64,000 nt of DNA from Thereva unica (lineage: Eukaryota > Arthropoda > Insecta > Diptera > Therevidae), in the NCBI GenBank assembly GCA_949987705.1, contig OX465281.1, forward strand, positions 143,082,876 through 143,146,875. The letters run 5' to 3'. Below the pieces are notes generated by a model. That model was not told the DNA's origin. It did not search any database and worked only from the letters and a program-made list of their open reading frames with translations. Positions 1 through 9,871 of this stretch are shown one piece after another. Every line of letters begins with the position of its first letter. Positions within the stretch are counted from its first letter, which is position 1. The position numbers and the translations under genes were made by a program.

Positions 1-1529
1 ACACATTTAAGCTGTTTGAAGGAAATATTAAACCAGACGAATATTTTCTTCAAACAGCGGCCAACTTCGAAAACTTGTATTTTATACACGCACACTTGCA
101 ATTTTTTCGATGTTGGCCAGGAATTTGACGATTTGTTTGACCGTGGATGGGGGCCTTTTGACTGATTTGGTAAGTACTCTTGAACTGGAAGCGGGGGCTC
201 TGCTGATGTTAATAGAGAGTATTCGCTGGTATATGCAGCAAATCGTGTGGCTATTTCTTCCGAGTGGACAATTAGGCCTGTTTCGGTAGTGAGGGAGTAC
301 GGGTTTGTTGCTGTTCTTTGTCCACTGAATAATTTAACTCGCCGCCATAGTTGTTTTGGGTCCATTTGGGGTTCAATTTCATTCAAGAAGTTTTCCCAGG
401 CGCTCTTTTTAGCCTTCTTTATCTCCTTCTTCATTTTAGCATTTGCGCGGCGATATTGTATTGCATTTTCTGTGCGTGGGTTGCTTTTGAATTGTTTCCA
501 GGCTTTATTTTTGTTTTTTATTAGTACTCTAATATCTTCAATAAACCATTTAGGTAATCTTTTTGCAGTGGGTACGGTAGTTCCCATGCTTGCATTAGCT
601 GCAGATCTGATCGCTTTTTTTAAGATGGAGACTTCTTTATTTATGTTTTCTGTTTCAGGCCGATCTTGTAGGTAGGTAAGTATCGATGTGCGATAGACCA
701 ACCAGTTGGCATTTTTCTCCCTGAATCTAGGTATATGCTTCTTCGGAGTCAGATTATCTTGTTTTGTTATTAATATTGGGAAATGATCGCTACCCCATGT
801 ATGTGGGACGACATACCAATTTAGTTCTGTCGCTATGTCCTGACTAGCTACTGCTAGGTCTATTGAAGTGTATGTGTTGTGTGTTGATAAGTGTGTATGT
901 ATTCCCGTGTTTAGGAGCACTGGTTTGGAATTGTCTAACCAGTTTTCAATGACTCGTCCTCTACCGTTGTTATGAGATCCTCCCCAGAGGAAGTTGTGGG
1001 CGTTAAAGTCACCCACGAAAATGATAGGATGAGAGAGTTGTTGTTGTATGTTTGTGAGGTCCTCTACTGTTATTATATCACCATGTGATAAATATATGTT
1101 TACTATGAATATTTCTTCAGGGAGATATATTTTGATAGTTTGTGCTTGCAGACGAGTATTTAGTTCTATGGACTCTGTTACAATTTCTCTAGATACTAAG
1201 AGTGCGAGACCTCTGTGCCCGGTTGTATCGTTTGCATATATGTGGAATTGTTTGTACTCTGGTAATCCTCGCAAGGTATATTGTCCTTTCCATATTGTTT
1301 CCTGAATAGCCACCACTCTGGGTCTGTACTGCCTCAAAAGGAGTTGCAGTTGAGGCATTCCGGATATCAGCCCATTAATATTCCATTGAATTATGAATGT
1401 TCTTACAGCTGAAAGTGGGGTGCATATGTTGTTAGTTGTTTGGTTTTGCTGTCGCTTGTTGATGATGATGTTGTTAGGGTTGTTTGTTGAATTTCTTGGC
1501 TGTGTTCGTATCGTATTTCTTGAATTCAT
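1..1529 (-). CDS. I-like retrotransposon ORF2, APE endonuclease part (partial)
   Basis: Reading down from the ATG at 1529, the frame is open for about 509 residues to the window edge. The first half is an apurinic-type endonuclease that nicks target DNA to prime reverse transcription. Visible motifs: QWN near residues 48-50, QET with E77, GDFNAHN with D174 and N176, SIDL with D224, and GSDH with D248/H249. A basic linker follows. No reverse transcriptase motif appears before the edge, and the last 35-40 codons are not recognisable, so the frame there may be chance. The endonuclease catalytic residues are all present, unlike in the damaged ORF1. Confidence 0.8.
   Translation of the reverse strand, partial: MNSRNTIRTQPRNSTNNPNNIIINKRQQNQTTNNICTPLSAVRTFIIQWNINGLISGMPQLQLLLRQYRPRVVAIQETIWKGQYTLRGLPEYKQFHIYANDTTGHRGLALLVSREIVTESIELNTRLQAQTIKIYLPEEIFIVNIYLSHGDIITVEDLTNIQQQLSHPIIFVGDFNAHNFLWGGSHNNGRGRVIENWLDNSKPVLLNTGIHTHLSTHNTYTSIDLAVASQDIATELNWYVVPHTWGSDHFPILITKQDNLTPKKHIPRFREKNANWLVYRTSILTYLQDRPETENINKEVSILKKAIRSAANASMGTTVPTAKRLPKWFIEDIRVLIKNKNKAWKQFKSNPRTENAIQYRRANAKMKKEIKKAKKSAWENFLNEIEPQMDPKQLWRRVKLFSGQRTATNPYSLTTETGLIVHSEEIATRFAAYTSEYSLLTSAEPPLPVQEYLPNQSKGPHPRSNKSSNSWPTSKKLQVCVYKIQVFEVGRCLKKIFVWFNISFKQLKC
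11..58. repeat. 19-bp inverted repeat (hairpin)
   Basis: Arms 11-29 and 40-58 pair with one mismatch around a 10-base spacer. It lies where the retrotransposon-like frame loses recognisable content, so it may belong to neighbouring sequence beyond the window. Confidence 0.6.
1526..1529 (-). promoter_or_regulatory. ATGA stop-start overlap of ORF1 and ORF2
   Basis: The ORF2 start ATG (1529-1527) overlaps the ORF1 stop TGA (1528-1526) in the four bases ATGA. Such an overlap suits stop-and-reinitiate translation of the second cistron, as shown for some bicistronic non-LTR elements such as SART1. Coupling here is inferred. Confidence 0.6.
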
Positions 1530-3095
1530 AATGGTATTGGGTTGTATTCGTCATCTGACACTGTCATGTCGTTGTCTTCTGGGGTTTTGCGTGTTTTTAG
1601 TTGTTCGTAATTTTTGGAGTATTGTGTCGCCCATGCCTCTGCGAAGGCTAATTTTTCTTTTGGAGGCGTTAGAGATAATTTTTTGTTAGCATCTTCAGTT
1701 GTATGCATTGTTGGAATTGTGTTTCCAGCGATTGAGTAACTTAAGATCTCAGTTTCTTGGAGTTCTTTATTTATTGCGTGATTGTTTTGAGTATTTCCAT
1801 ATTCAGTTGTGACTTGGGTTGTGATGTGTTCGTTTTTAGGGGTACTATTTGTTTTGATAAGTATTTTGTTGTTTGTATTTATTGTGTTTTTGTATTGTTG
1901 GTCATGGTTGCAGTGCTTTTTTTGTTGGTTAACTTTGTTTCTAATTGGGTGTTGTGCGGGTTTGTGACTTGGGCTTTAGTAGTTACAGTGTTTAATTCGT
2001 TTTCTTTTTGTTGTCTAACTACTTGAGAGTATGGTATGTTGCTGGTTCCTGGTGTTGGATTTATCAGTTTTGGTGTTGTTTGGCTGGTTGTTGTCGGGAT
2101 GTGCTGCGTCGTTGTCGTGTTTTCTACATTGGGAGTGGATCTAGTAGCCCTTATTTCCGGATTTTCTTCATAAAAACGTCTCCTGGCGTCAAAGTTTGTT
2201 AGGTGATACCGCGTTTTGAGTTCCATTATCCTTTTTTCTATTATAATTTGGGGCAGGATCGGTCCAGTGTCGTGTGTGTCCCTTCTAATTTGAAGGATAT
2301 GCACGCCCGAGTGGTGCAAACATGTTGTTGATCTGGTTGCATGGGTTTGGCGCAATTTGCGCACGCTTTTTGGTTTGTACACCGCGTTTCGTGGTGCCTA
2401 AGCTCTCAACATTTTCTACACCGTAAGGGTGCGGGTACATATGGAGTAACTTTCACCGTTTCGTAGAAGATGTTGATCGACGTTGGTAGCTGATACATGT
2501 TGAAGGAGACTATTAGTGCTCCTGTAGGCTCGGTTTTGTTGTTCTCGGGATTTATTTTCGTGATGATTTTTACATCTTCAATGTTCCTATCCGCTAGCTG
2601 GAGGGTTTTTAAAATATCTTCTTTTTGGAAGTATTTTAAGGATGGTTCGTAAGTTATTGCTTTTGTTTGTTTTAGCTTGCTGTGTAAGCTTGCTTTGATT
2701 TTATAGTCACCAACCTTCTTAAGTTTCTCTACTAGTCTTTCTGCAGGCACTTTGTCCGCGACTAGGAGTAAAATATTACCATCTCTAAGGGTTTTTCTAG
2801 TCTTAACTCTTTTGGTAATGTCTTCTATTGCTTTTTGTAGAATATATGGAGGGATTTGCGCTGGTTTTAAGTTTTCCTGTTCACTTTCTATTAAAATATA
2901 TTTTGGATCTGCTCCTAGCTTGTTTTGGTCGAGCGCCTCTTCTAATGTTGGGAAATTTGGGGTCATTAGCGTTTGTTTGTTGTGTTTCGGTCTCTTTCTG
3001 CTCATAGCTGTCCCGTCCGGGTGGAGCAGTGCGAATCTATTCCCGCCCGTGGGCGCCATTTTGTGTAGATGATTTTTTATCGTTTCTAAAATCAA
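1526..3095 (-). pseudogene. I-like retrotransposon ORF1 (gag-like), broken
   Basis: Three minus-strand pieces in different frames (3095-2406, 2382-1879, 1708-1526) make one ORF1 that would form the RNA-binding particle protein. Near 2406 a TGA replaces one residue inside the first zinc knuckle, which otherwise keeps CX2CX4HX4C spacing. The same frame continues with more Cys/His residues (CANC and others). One indel follows around 2230-2245 and another near 1900. The tail is rich in Thr, Asn and Gln. The three breaks make this a decayed copy although its ORF2 endonuclease is still open. Confidence 0.75.
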
Positions 3096-3705
3096 TGTGG
3101 TTTGTTTCTTATTTCCAGTTTAGCCTAGAGGTATGCAATTCTATAATCGATGTGTTGAGTTTTATTTTAAAGTCACACGCTGTTGGCAGCGCTGAATAGA
3201 TTAAATGGGGAGCCAATGTTTTGGCGGAAAAATGTAAAATGAAAGGAAAGAAGAAGAAAAGGGGATTCTATTTCTTTTGTTTTTATAGGTTAAAGGATTT
3301 TGTATTTTAATTTATTTAATTTTATTATACTTATTTTGGTTTTTATTTCATCTTTTTGTTTACTGTTTGTTTAATAAACACATTCACTTTAACAATATTG
3401 GTGTCCAGTTCACCTTATCACTTTTGTTTTCGTTGCACCCGCACCGCCGGCCGGCGCACTCAGTGGAAAAACTTATATTTTCCGTTCAAGTGATTTGTTT
3501 GGTTTCTTTTTAAAAGTCGTAGTCCCGCAAGTTTAAATATACACTTTTCACGTTTTTAAACTTGTACTGCACTAGAAAGATTGTTAGAGTTAGGCTTAAA
3601 TCACCGTTCGTCTATTCACCATCAAAGTAAAATGACAACTGAAACAATGCTAGATTTAAGAAGTAAAAACCAATTATTTTGGGGAGTAACTATTTTTTTA
3701 ACATA
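3096..3705. other. Flank of the I-like element, no gene seen
   Basis: AT-rich DNA with a purine-rich patch near 3238-3262. It may include the retrotransposon 5' UTR, but no boundary or target duplication was found. Confidence 0.4.
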
Positions 3706-3800
3706 GATTTCGGGCAAACTTTGCCAGTTATTCCGAAAGACGTACGCGGACCGACGAAATGAATGCATGTCTAAAATGATCACTGATTTTGGAACAGATT
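3706..3800 (+). pseudogene. Helitron PIF1-like helicase fragment
   Basis: The plus strand reads DFGQTLPVIPKDVR and then, after a frame slip, TDEMNACLK. This matches the GDFRQTLPVIP to ADE.NAC segment of Helitron helicases, which is also seen at 31290. Only about 30 codons survive with a stop and a frameshift, so it is a small relic. Confidence 0.6.
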
Positions 3801-4333
3801 GCAAAACGTCATATCAAACAAAATATGAGAGCGCAATCGCGAAACTCAGAAATTAGTTCAGATCAAAAATTCATTGCGAACCCGTCATGAGTGTCATATC
3901 TTATTGTAACAGATAATCTTTGCTCAAAACTACGTGGCGCCCAAAAACAAGTCATAACTTATCACACAAAGTTCGAACGATGGATGACTGAGATAATGTA
4001 GTTTTTAGTAAAAATAGTAGATAATATATCGTAGATAATATATAGTATATATTACTAGTACATAGCTCATAGGAAATATGTAGTGCATAGTACACAGTAC
4101 ATAATTTCGGATTGATGCAATAGTAACGAAACAGGAATTTTTGCTATTTTAAACATTGTGCAAATATGCAAAAAAGCCATCAAGGCAAGCGGTAGTTTGC
4201 CGAGCTCGTAAGGGCAAACAACTAAAGCCTTATTTACGCCTAAACATGGAAAACAAGTGTTTTTTTTTTATAAAATTATGCGATTTTACCATCAACGCAG
4301 GCTTAGTTTATTATACTACAATAAATCATCATA
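3801..4333. other. AT-rich intergenic DNA with a dispersed fragment
   Basis: No gene is visible. Bases 4015-4110 are low-complexity TA/TAG-rich sequence. Bases 4171-4290 recur in inverted orientation at 24189-24300, so they belong to a dispersed repeat of unknown type. Confidence 0.5.
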
Positions 4334-4814
4334 CAGTGCCCGAAATTGATTTAAGTTCACCCAACACTTCTATGTTTCAGAGCGTTTTCCTCAGCCCCAT
4401 TTTGTTGTGGAACCCTGAATTTTAACATAGTTGCCTTTCTAGGGGTTGCGAATAAGTGGTAAAAAAAATTATATCGCTAGCTCTCTTAATAACGGTAAAA
4501 TGCATACCGGAAGTAAAGCATTTCAATTTGAAGCATTTTTAGTGCGAAATTGATTAAGTTCAGTAAAAAATATAAAGAAAAAAGGGTTCTTATTGCCATA
4601 AATGAACTTTATTTAATATTTAATCGGTTCTCCATTGCTTTTATGACTGGAAAAATTCTTTTTGTCATACTCGCCACTAATGTGTGGAGCATTTCCTCCG
4701 GAATTAAATTCAAGCATGTTAAATCTTATTTTGAGCGCTTCTACATTTTCAGATTGCCTTCCATGGGCATAAACATTCTTGACTACAACTCCCAAAGGTT
4801 TTCTATTGGATTTA

Positions 4815-5396
4815 CGAGGTGTGGCTATTAAATAACGAGACTGACGCTGTAAACATTTTATTTTTATTTCATACATTTTTACTTGTTATCACCTACAATA
4901 TACACCCCTCCTCTATCCCTACAACGCTCCATGAGAATCTTCCATTGTTCGAAACAGTGCCGGAAGTCTTTTTCTGTCAGCTCCTCAGGACCCGTGCCGC
5001 TTTCTCGTTCACAGCTTCAACAGACTCAAATCTTGTTCCTTTTAATGCAGATTTCACCTTAGGAAACAGATAGAAGTCGCACGGCGCAAGATCCGGCGAA
5101 TAAGGCGGATGGTCTAACACTGAGATGCTGATTGGCTAGAAACCTCTTAACAGACAATGCGGAATGTGTTGCGACAATGCGTTGCTCTACTGTTACACTT
5201 AACATTTTTCCGGCGAAACAAAAAAACAACTCTAATGGGAACGAAGGCTACGGCTGTACTGATTTGTTTACAGAAGCGAGAGGCACTACATTCGAAAGAG
5301 AAGGCTTCACGATAACAGCTGTTGATTACTGGCGTTTGGCGCATGCGCACTTCTTCTGTAGCAGCGTCAGTCTCGTTATTTAATAGCCACACCTCG
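4815..5396 (-). mobile_element. Internally deleted mariner element
   Basis: Ends begin CGAGGTGTGGCTATTAAATA and are inverted at the other side, with TA at 4813-4814 and 5397-5398. The TIRs extend at least 30 bp. At 582 bp it is well under the roughly 1.3 kb of a full mariner, because the middle of the transposase is missing. It interrupts the left arm of the Tc1-like palindrome. Confidence 0.9.
4880..5205 (-). pseudogene. mariner transposase deletion remnant
   Basis: A mariner transposase start (MLSVTVEQR, ATG at 5205) is joined to the C-terminal third (SVLDHPPYSPDLAPCDFYLF and onward to the stop at 4880). HPPYSPDLAPCD is the signature region holding the last Asp of the DD34D triad. The DNA-binding domain and the first two Asp residues are deleted, so it cannot code an active enzyme, but its intact TIRs could be mobilised in trans. 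Confidence 0.88.
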
Positions 5397-5821
5397 TATA
5401 TCAGAAGAGCGTGCCGGCCAATCCAAAACTGGGATCTGCTGTTCCTCAAACCACTTTAGTGTAGCTCTCGCTTTGTGGATGGGTACATTATCCTGTTGAA
5501 ATGTCCAATTATCGCCATGTGCATTCTCTCCCAATACGACTAAAACATTGTCCAAAAGGTCAATGCAGTCGGCAGCACACATCCGGGTAGTTATCCGACA
5601 AATAGGACTCTTTGTACGAGCAGAAAAAGCGGCCCAAACATCACTGTGCCTCCTCCAAAATTTCGGCTCCAAGGAACTTCAGGTGTTTTCTTAAGATCAT
5701 GCCAAAAGTATTGGCAGCCATCTGGCCCGTCGAGATTAAATTTTTTTCATCAGAAAAAATAACATTTCGCCATTCCTTGTCCATGACATTACATTCTCTG
5801 CAAATTTAAGCCTTAGCAATT

Positions 5822-6340
5822 TATGCTTTTGGCATGACCTTAAGAAAACACCTGAAGTTCCTTGGAGCCGAAATTTCGGAGGAGGCACAGTGATGGTTTG
5901 GGTCGCTTTTCTGCTCATACAAGAGTCCAATTAGTTGGATAAGTAGCCGAATGTGTGCTGCACACTAGATTTCACTTTTGGACGATGTTTTGGTGTCATT
6001 TGGAGACGAAGCGCTTGGCGATAATTGGACCTTTCAATAGGATAGTGCACCTATCCATAAAGAAAGAGCTACTATGAAGTGGTTTGAGGAGCAAAACTAT
6101 CCCCTTTTGGATTGGCTGGCACACTCTACGGTTTAAATTTGGTAGAAATTTATGGAGAATTGTACTCAGAAAGGTGTATGCTCTTGGAAGGCGGTTTGAA
6201 AATTTAGAATCGCTCAAAATAAGCATTTAACAGCCTGGAATTTAATTCCGGAAGAAATGCTCCACACATTAGTGGCGAGTATGACAAAAAGAATTTTTCC
6301 AGTCATAAAAGCAATGGAGAATCGATTAAATATTAAATAA
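5822..6340 (+). pseudogene. Tc1-like transposase, right arm
   Basis: The plus-strand arm carries the same C-terminal half as the left arm in opposite orientation: a GAEISEEAQ segment, then GDNWTFQ with the catalytic Asp of QQD changed in context, APIHKERAT, KWFEEQ, and an AWNLIPEEMLHTLVASM ending near 6340. Stops and frameshifts occur throughout (for example after WTFQ and in the SPDLNPIEN region), so it is more degraded than the left arm. Confidence 0.75.
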
Positions 6341-6644
6341 AGTTCATTTATGGCAATAAGAACCCTTTTTTTCTTTATATTTTTTACTGAACTTAAATCA
6401 ATTTCGCACTAAAAATGCTTCAAATTGAAATGCTTTTACTTCCGGTATGCATTATACCGTTATTAAGAGAGCTAGCGATATAATTTTTTTACCACTTATT
6501 CGCAACCCCTAGAAAGGCAACTATGTTAAAATTCAGGTCTCCACAACAAAATGGGGCTGAGAAAAACGCTCTGAAACATAGAAGTGTTGGGTGAACTTAA
6601 ATCAATTTCGGGCACTGTAGCTAAAAAAAAGTACTCAAAAATTC

Positions 6645-6710
6645 ATCAAGAATCGAACCCTGGCCCTTTCGCACCGCGATCTAGCGCCTTCCATTACTCC
6701 AAACACTAAC
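6645..6710 (-). repeat. tRNA-like fragment, SINE relic
   Basis: On the minus strand a GGGTTCGATTC element matches the Pol III B box, preceded by a GGCGCTAGATCGCGG stretch reminiscent of the D-arm side. No full cloverleaf is evident, so a tRNA-derived SINE fragment is more likely than a gene. Confidence 0.45.
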
Positions 6711-7203
6711 TTATAGGAATGTGGCAATAAACATATTTATTCATGCTTACGTAAAAAGGTGCATTCCAATGCTAGATATGTATAAAGTTTCGAAGGAAGT
6801 AAACAACTAAATTATGACAACCGATTTTCTATTATTTATGAATGTATTTTGTATATTTTATGGAAATTGATAATCGCAGGTAAAACGAAGAGTAATGTAA
6901 TATTGCCATAGATGGTGTTCACTATTCTTTGTCATAGATGGGGTGCAATTAAAATATATCAATTCTTTCAAATTCTTGGCTGGTAATTATTGTATAATTC
7001 TTTCAGCAGGATCTCCATGAAAGATGCGTTAGTTTTCAAGTTATTTGTTTGAATATTTCGCAATTCTCCACAATCTCCACTTAATATATTGTCATGTCTG
7101 AAGTGTTATTCAACAGAAAGAATACCAAGAAAAAGCCTAATTAGTGGCTAGTCTCTAGGCACAGCATCCCACTTTTGTTTTGTTATTCTGAAGAGATACA
7201 TAC
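6711..7203. other. No gene; holds a dispersed repeat fragment
   Basis: AT-rich DNA. Bases about 7060-7175 recur in inverted orientation at 59800-59910, a dispersed family of unknown type. Confidence 0.5.
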
Positions 7204-7831
7204 AAAGGAGGTGGGTCAAAATTGCCCCAGGCCCGGCGCAAAAGAAAAGTATCTCAGATTATCGGCTATAATAAGTGTTGAATTTCTGTATAGTTGTTAT
7301 ATCCCGTAACTGTGGCTAAGGTGTTAATAATGCTATTTCTATTTATTCGGGCGAAATGACTAATTGACCCTGTATTTTTGTAACGCCATCACATATCTTC
7401 ATGAATAAGGTATCAGTGCACGCAGAATACTCCCACCTATCTAAAATTGTAAAAACGACGGTACCACAGTACCAACTTCCAGAGTTATGAGTCGTCAAAG
7501 TCAAAATTTTCTCCAAAATATTCATAGTCAACTAATGTTTTTTTTCTCAGAATAAGAAAGCTTGGAGTTTTTTACAATTTTAGATAGGTGGGAGTATTCT
7601 GCGTGCACTGATACCTTATTCATGAAGATATGTGGTGGCGTTACAAAAATACAGGGTTAATTAGTCATTTCGCCCGAATAGAAAGAAATAGCATTATTAA
7701 CACCTTAGCCACAGTTACGGGATATAACAACTATACAGAAATTCAATACTTATTATAGCCGATAATCTGAGATACTTTTATTTTGCGCCGGGCCTGGGAT
7801 AATTTTGTATGGGCTGTGACCCACCTCCTTT
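7204..7831. mobile_element. Palindromic MITE-like element
   Basis: Long inverted arms (about 7204-7460 and 7565-7831) start AAAGGAGGTGGGTCA and mirror each other with scattered differences around a loop of about 100 bp. No coding capacity is seen. No target-site duplication could be assigned, so the superfamily is open. Confidence 0.7.
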
Positions 7832-8183
7832 AGTTAATAAAAACGTAAAAATATGCTTTTAAACAAAGGGCTGCAAAATTTTTTAGATATGGGGCAAATC
7901 GTTTGTAAGATTTTTGTAAAATATTAAAAATTCTGAGAAAAATCACTTCCTTATATTCATGGACAATAAGGACGGTCTTAAATACATCGTTCGTGCAATT
8001 AAATTTATAAATTTTCATTCATTTCAGTAAGCGTTTATATGCCCTGGTAAAAATTAGATATCTACTTTTCGTTTTAAACCTACCAAATGTTTCGTTTAAA
8101 TCATACATAATTTTTGTGACAAATCCACAGCGAAGTTTGATAAAATTGAATTTTTTTTTTGGTCTACAGCACCACCTGCATGA
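7832..8183. other. AT-rich intergenic DNA, nothing recognised
   Basis: No ORF of note, RNA motif or repeat match was seen. Confidence 0.5.
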
Positions 8184-8696
8184 CTATAAACTATAATAAA
8201 ATGAACAGCATATAAAATATGCATATAAACAAATAAATACTTTATATTATTTCCGCGAAATTTCTTAATGATTTATAAAGCCGCCGAAGAGCCATAAAAA
8301 CTCAAGAAAATGATTTTTGTGCACTTTTGATTAAATAAATGTTTATGTTCTCCTGAGTATCATTATTAAATAATATAATTTAGTGAGAAATATAATCAAA
8401 ACATATTACACCGAAGTAAAAAAAATTGTATTTCACCCTTTTGCGGCCGGGGATTGAACTTGGTTCCCCTGGGACTTTATTAGAAATCTCTTTATTGTTG
8501 TTTAAATATAGTTCTGGTTGAAATTTCCAGACCATTTTCTAAGTTTTTTGTCTTTTGACCAAGAGCTACATTTTGAGATATGGCCCAAGTCTGTAGCGGC
8601 AGTACTTTCAGAGATGAAAGAAGGCTTCAGACGGACAGACGGACTGACGGACAGAGCCTCTGTATAAGCTTTTTTTTTTGAAAAAGCTAAAAAGTA
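8184..8696 (-). repeat. Dispersed repeat with tRNA-like part, copy 1
   Basis: This block matches 60904-61465 over most of its length. Near 8441-8470 it keeps a B-box-like side of a tRNA-related sequence on the minus strand. About 50 bp containing the A-box half, present in the other copy, is missing. A run of GACGGACAGACGGAC lies near the right end, followed by a T-rich stretch. Confidence 0.7.
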
Positions 8697-9620
8697 GGTA
8701 CTCAAAATTATTCTATCAGATCGCGTTATAAGTTATTTCGTTTGCTCAATAAATGAGATGGTGCTACTTGTTAATCAAAAAGTGTTTACTCGCACTGTTG
8801 ATGCCTGATGGGATTAGATGATTAACAAAATGTGTTCATATAAAAGTGGTTAATCACAACTATGATGTCAGATTGCGTTAGGTACATATGTATATACCCA
8901 GTGGGAAAAAGGAGTGCTCCAAGAGCCATGTTGGAGCGCTCCAAAAGGAGCATAGAGTTCTCCAGTTGCCATACCCGTTCTATATTCTTTTTAACATTGC
9001 ATGTCATTGCGAGGGAGCATACGTTTTTATGCTCCCAAAAAGGCGTTGTTGGAGCATTATAAAAAAGCTTTTTAAAAAAGGAATATTCATGGGCGCCTGT
9101 GGGTATGTGATCCGGTATCGAAAAGCTTTTATTTTGTTTATCTTTTGCAATTGCCTTTTTTTTCCAAGCCGTGAGTGGCTTTACCAAAGCAGTCCCCCAA
9201 CTAAACTCTATCAACTTCCAAAGCTGCTTGCCCTCCGTATCGAACGAGAGCCGGGCTATTGAGTTTGCTAATGTCACATTTTATGGGCATGAAGATAATT
9301 GCCCGTTTTCTTTTTTTATATAAAATTTATGAAAGCTCCAAGAAAGCTCCCTTGAGAGTGCTCCAAGTACACTCCCCTGAGCATCGCTCCCAATTTTTCC
9401 CACTGGGTAGTTCATAGACATATGTATGTAGTTCATAGTGCAGATGTACAGTAAAATTTTGAAATACCGATTACTACTTTTGCCATGTTCGTAATTGTAA
9501 TGTATTTCTAAAAATATGACATATTCGTTACAAGTTAGCCGAATCCCGCATTGTTGACGTCAGACAGCATTCCCTATCATTTCGATGATTAACAAAATGT
9601 ATTCATATTAAACTGTTACA
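8697..9620. repeat. Left end block of the giant inverted structure
   Basis: It starts near TACTCAAAATTATTCT and its two parts (8697-8896 and 9408-9620) match 24008-23641 read in reverse. A CCCAG-ended MITE divides it. Confidence 0.75.
8897..9407. mobile_element. CCCAG-ended MITE, copy 1
   Basis: Ends CCCAGTGGGAAAA and TTTTTCCCACTGGG, flanked by TA (8895-8896, 9408-9409). The inverted block at 23641-24008 lacks it, giving an empty site. The core shares a block beginning CATGGGCGCCTGTGG with the copies at 34118, 40019 and 46584. It has no real coding capacity; open frames in it are chance. Confidence 0.85.
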
Positions 9621-9871
9621 CGTCTCAAGAGTCTCACCACCCCCTCGACATGGGTACCAATTGAATGGGAATGATAAGTCGAATACAATAAGCAATATAT
9701 TATACTCAATATATGGTTAGATAAATGTCGGTCATCTCAAGAGGGCGGATTACCATTTTCTTCACAACCGCCTCGACATGGGTATCAAATGAAACGGTAG
9801 GATAAAAAGAATACAATAAGCAGTATAGTATACTCAATAAATATATATCCACCGCGGTCATCTCAAGAGGA
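9621..9871 (-). repeat. Satellite monomers, left outer part
   Basis: About two monomers of the CATTTGATACCCATGTCG satellite in minus orientation. They are separated from the rest of the left arm by the Jockey-like copy A. Confidence 0.85.

Larger units (their letters stand above)
1..3110 (-). mobile_element. I-like non-LTR retrotransposon, left side cut by window edge
   Basis: A two-ORF non-LTR retrotransposon lies on the minus strand. ORF1 (gag-like, zinc-knuckle) is at the right and the ORF2 endonuclease at the left. The endonuclease opening (QWNINGL) and ORF1 knuckles followed by a RIMELK-type stretch resemble the I/Ingi group. Reverse transcriptase motifs are not reached, so the element is either cut by the window edge or truncated near its left end. 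The exact 5' end, to the right of 3095, was not found. Confidence 0.8.
4620..5830 (-). pseudogene. Tc1-like transposase, left arm, interrupted by mariner
   Basis: This is a DDE transposase of the Tc1 group, which cuts and pastes at TA. On the minus strand the first catalytic Asp is in a degraded IFSDEK motif near 5755. The second is in WTFQQDNVPIH near 5490. The third acidic motif (NPIENLW) is just left of the mariner insertion. The mariner separates RSSD from NPIENLW, directly before the catalytic Glu. The C-terminus reads LIPEEMLHTLV. The N-terminal DNA-binding half is absent because the arm meets its inverted partner near 5825. Frame slips near both junctions add to the damage. Confidence 0.8.
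4334..6617. mobile_element. Palindromic Tc1-like transposon (fold-back form)
   Basis: The outer ends start CAGTGCCCGAAATTGAT and finish as its complement, each flanked by TA (4332-4333, 6618-6619), as expected for Tc1/mariner insertion. The inverted repeat is not limited to the termini. Both sides run from the terminus through the 3' UTR and the C-terminal half of a transposase gene, and meet around 5710-5825. The two arms have diverged, and a mariner sits in the left one. The outer TA pair suggests that this head-to-head form transposed as a unit. Confidence 0.8.

Noticed and set aside
247..675. Plus-strand 142-codon frame
   Set aside because: It is the antisense shadow of the minus-strand ORF2 of the I-like element.
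8822..9277. Overlapping 120-150-codon frames on both strands
   Set aside because: They lie inside the noncoding CCCAG MITE and its flank; similar frames appear in other copies only because the DNA is repeated.
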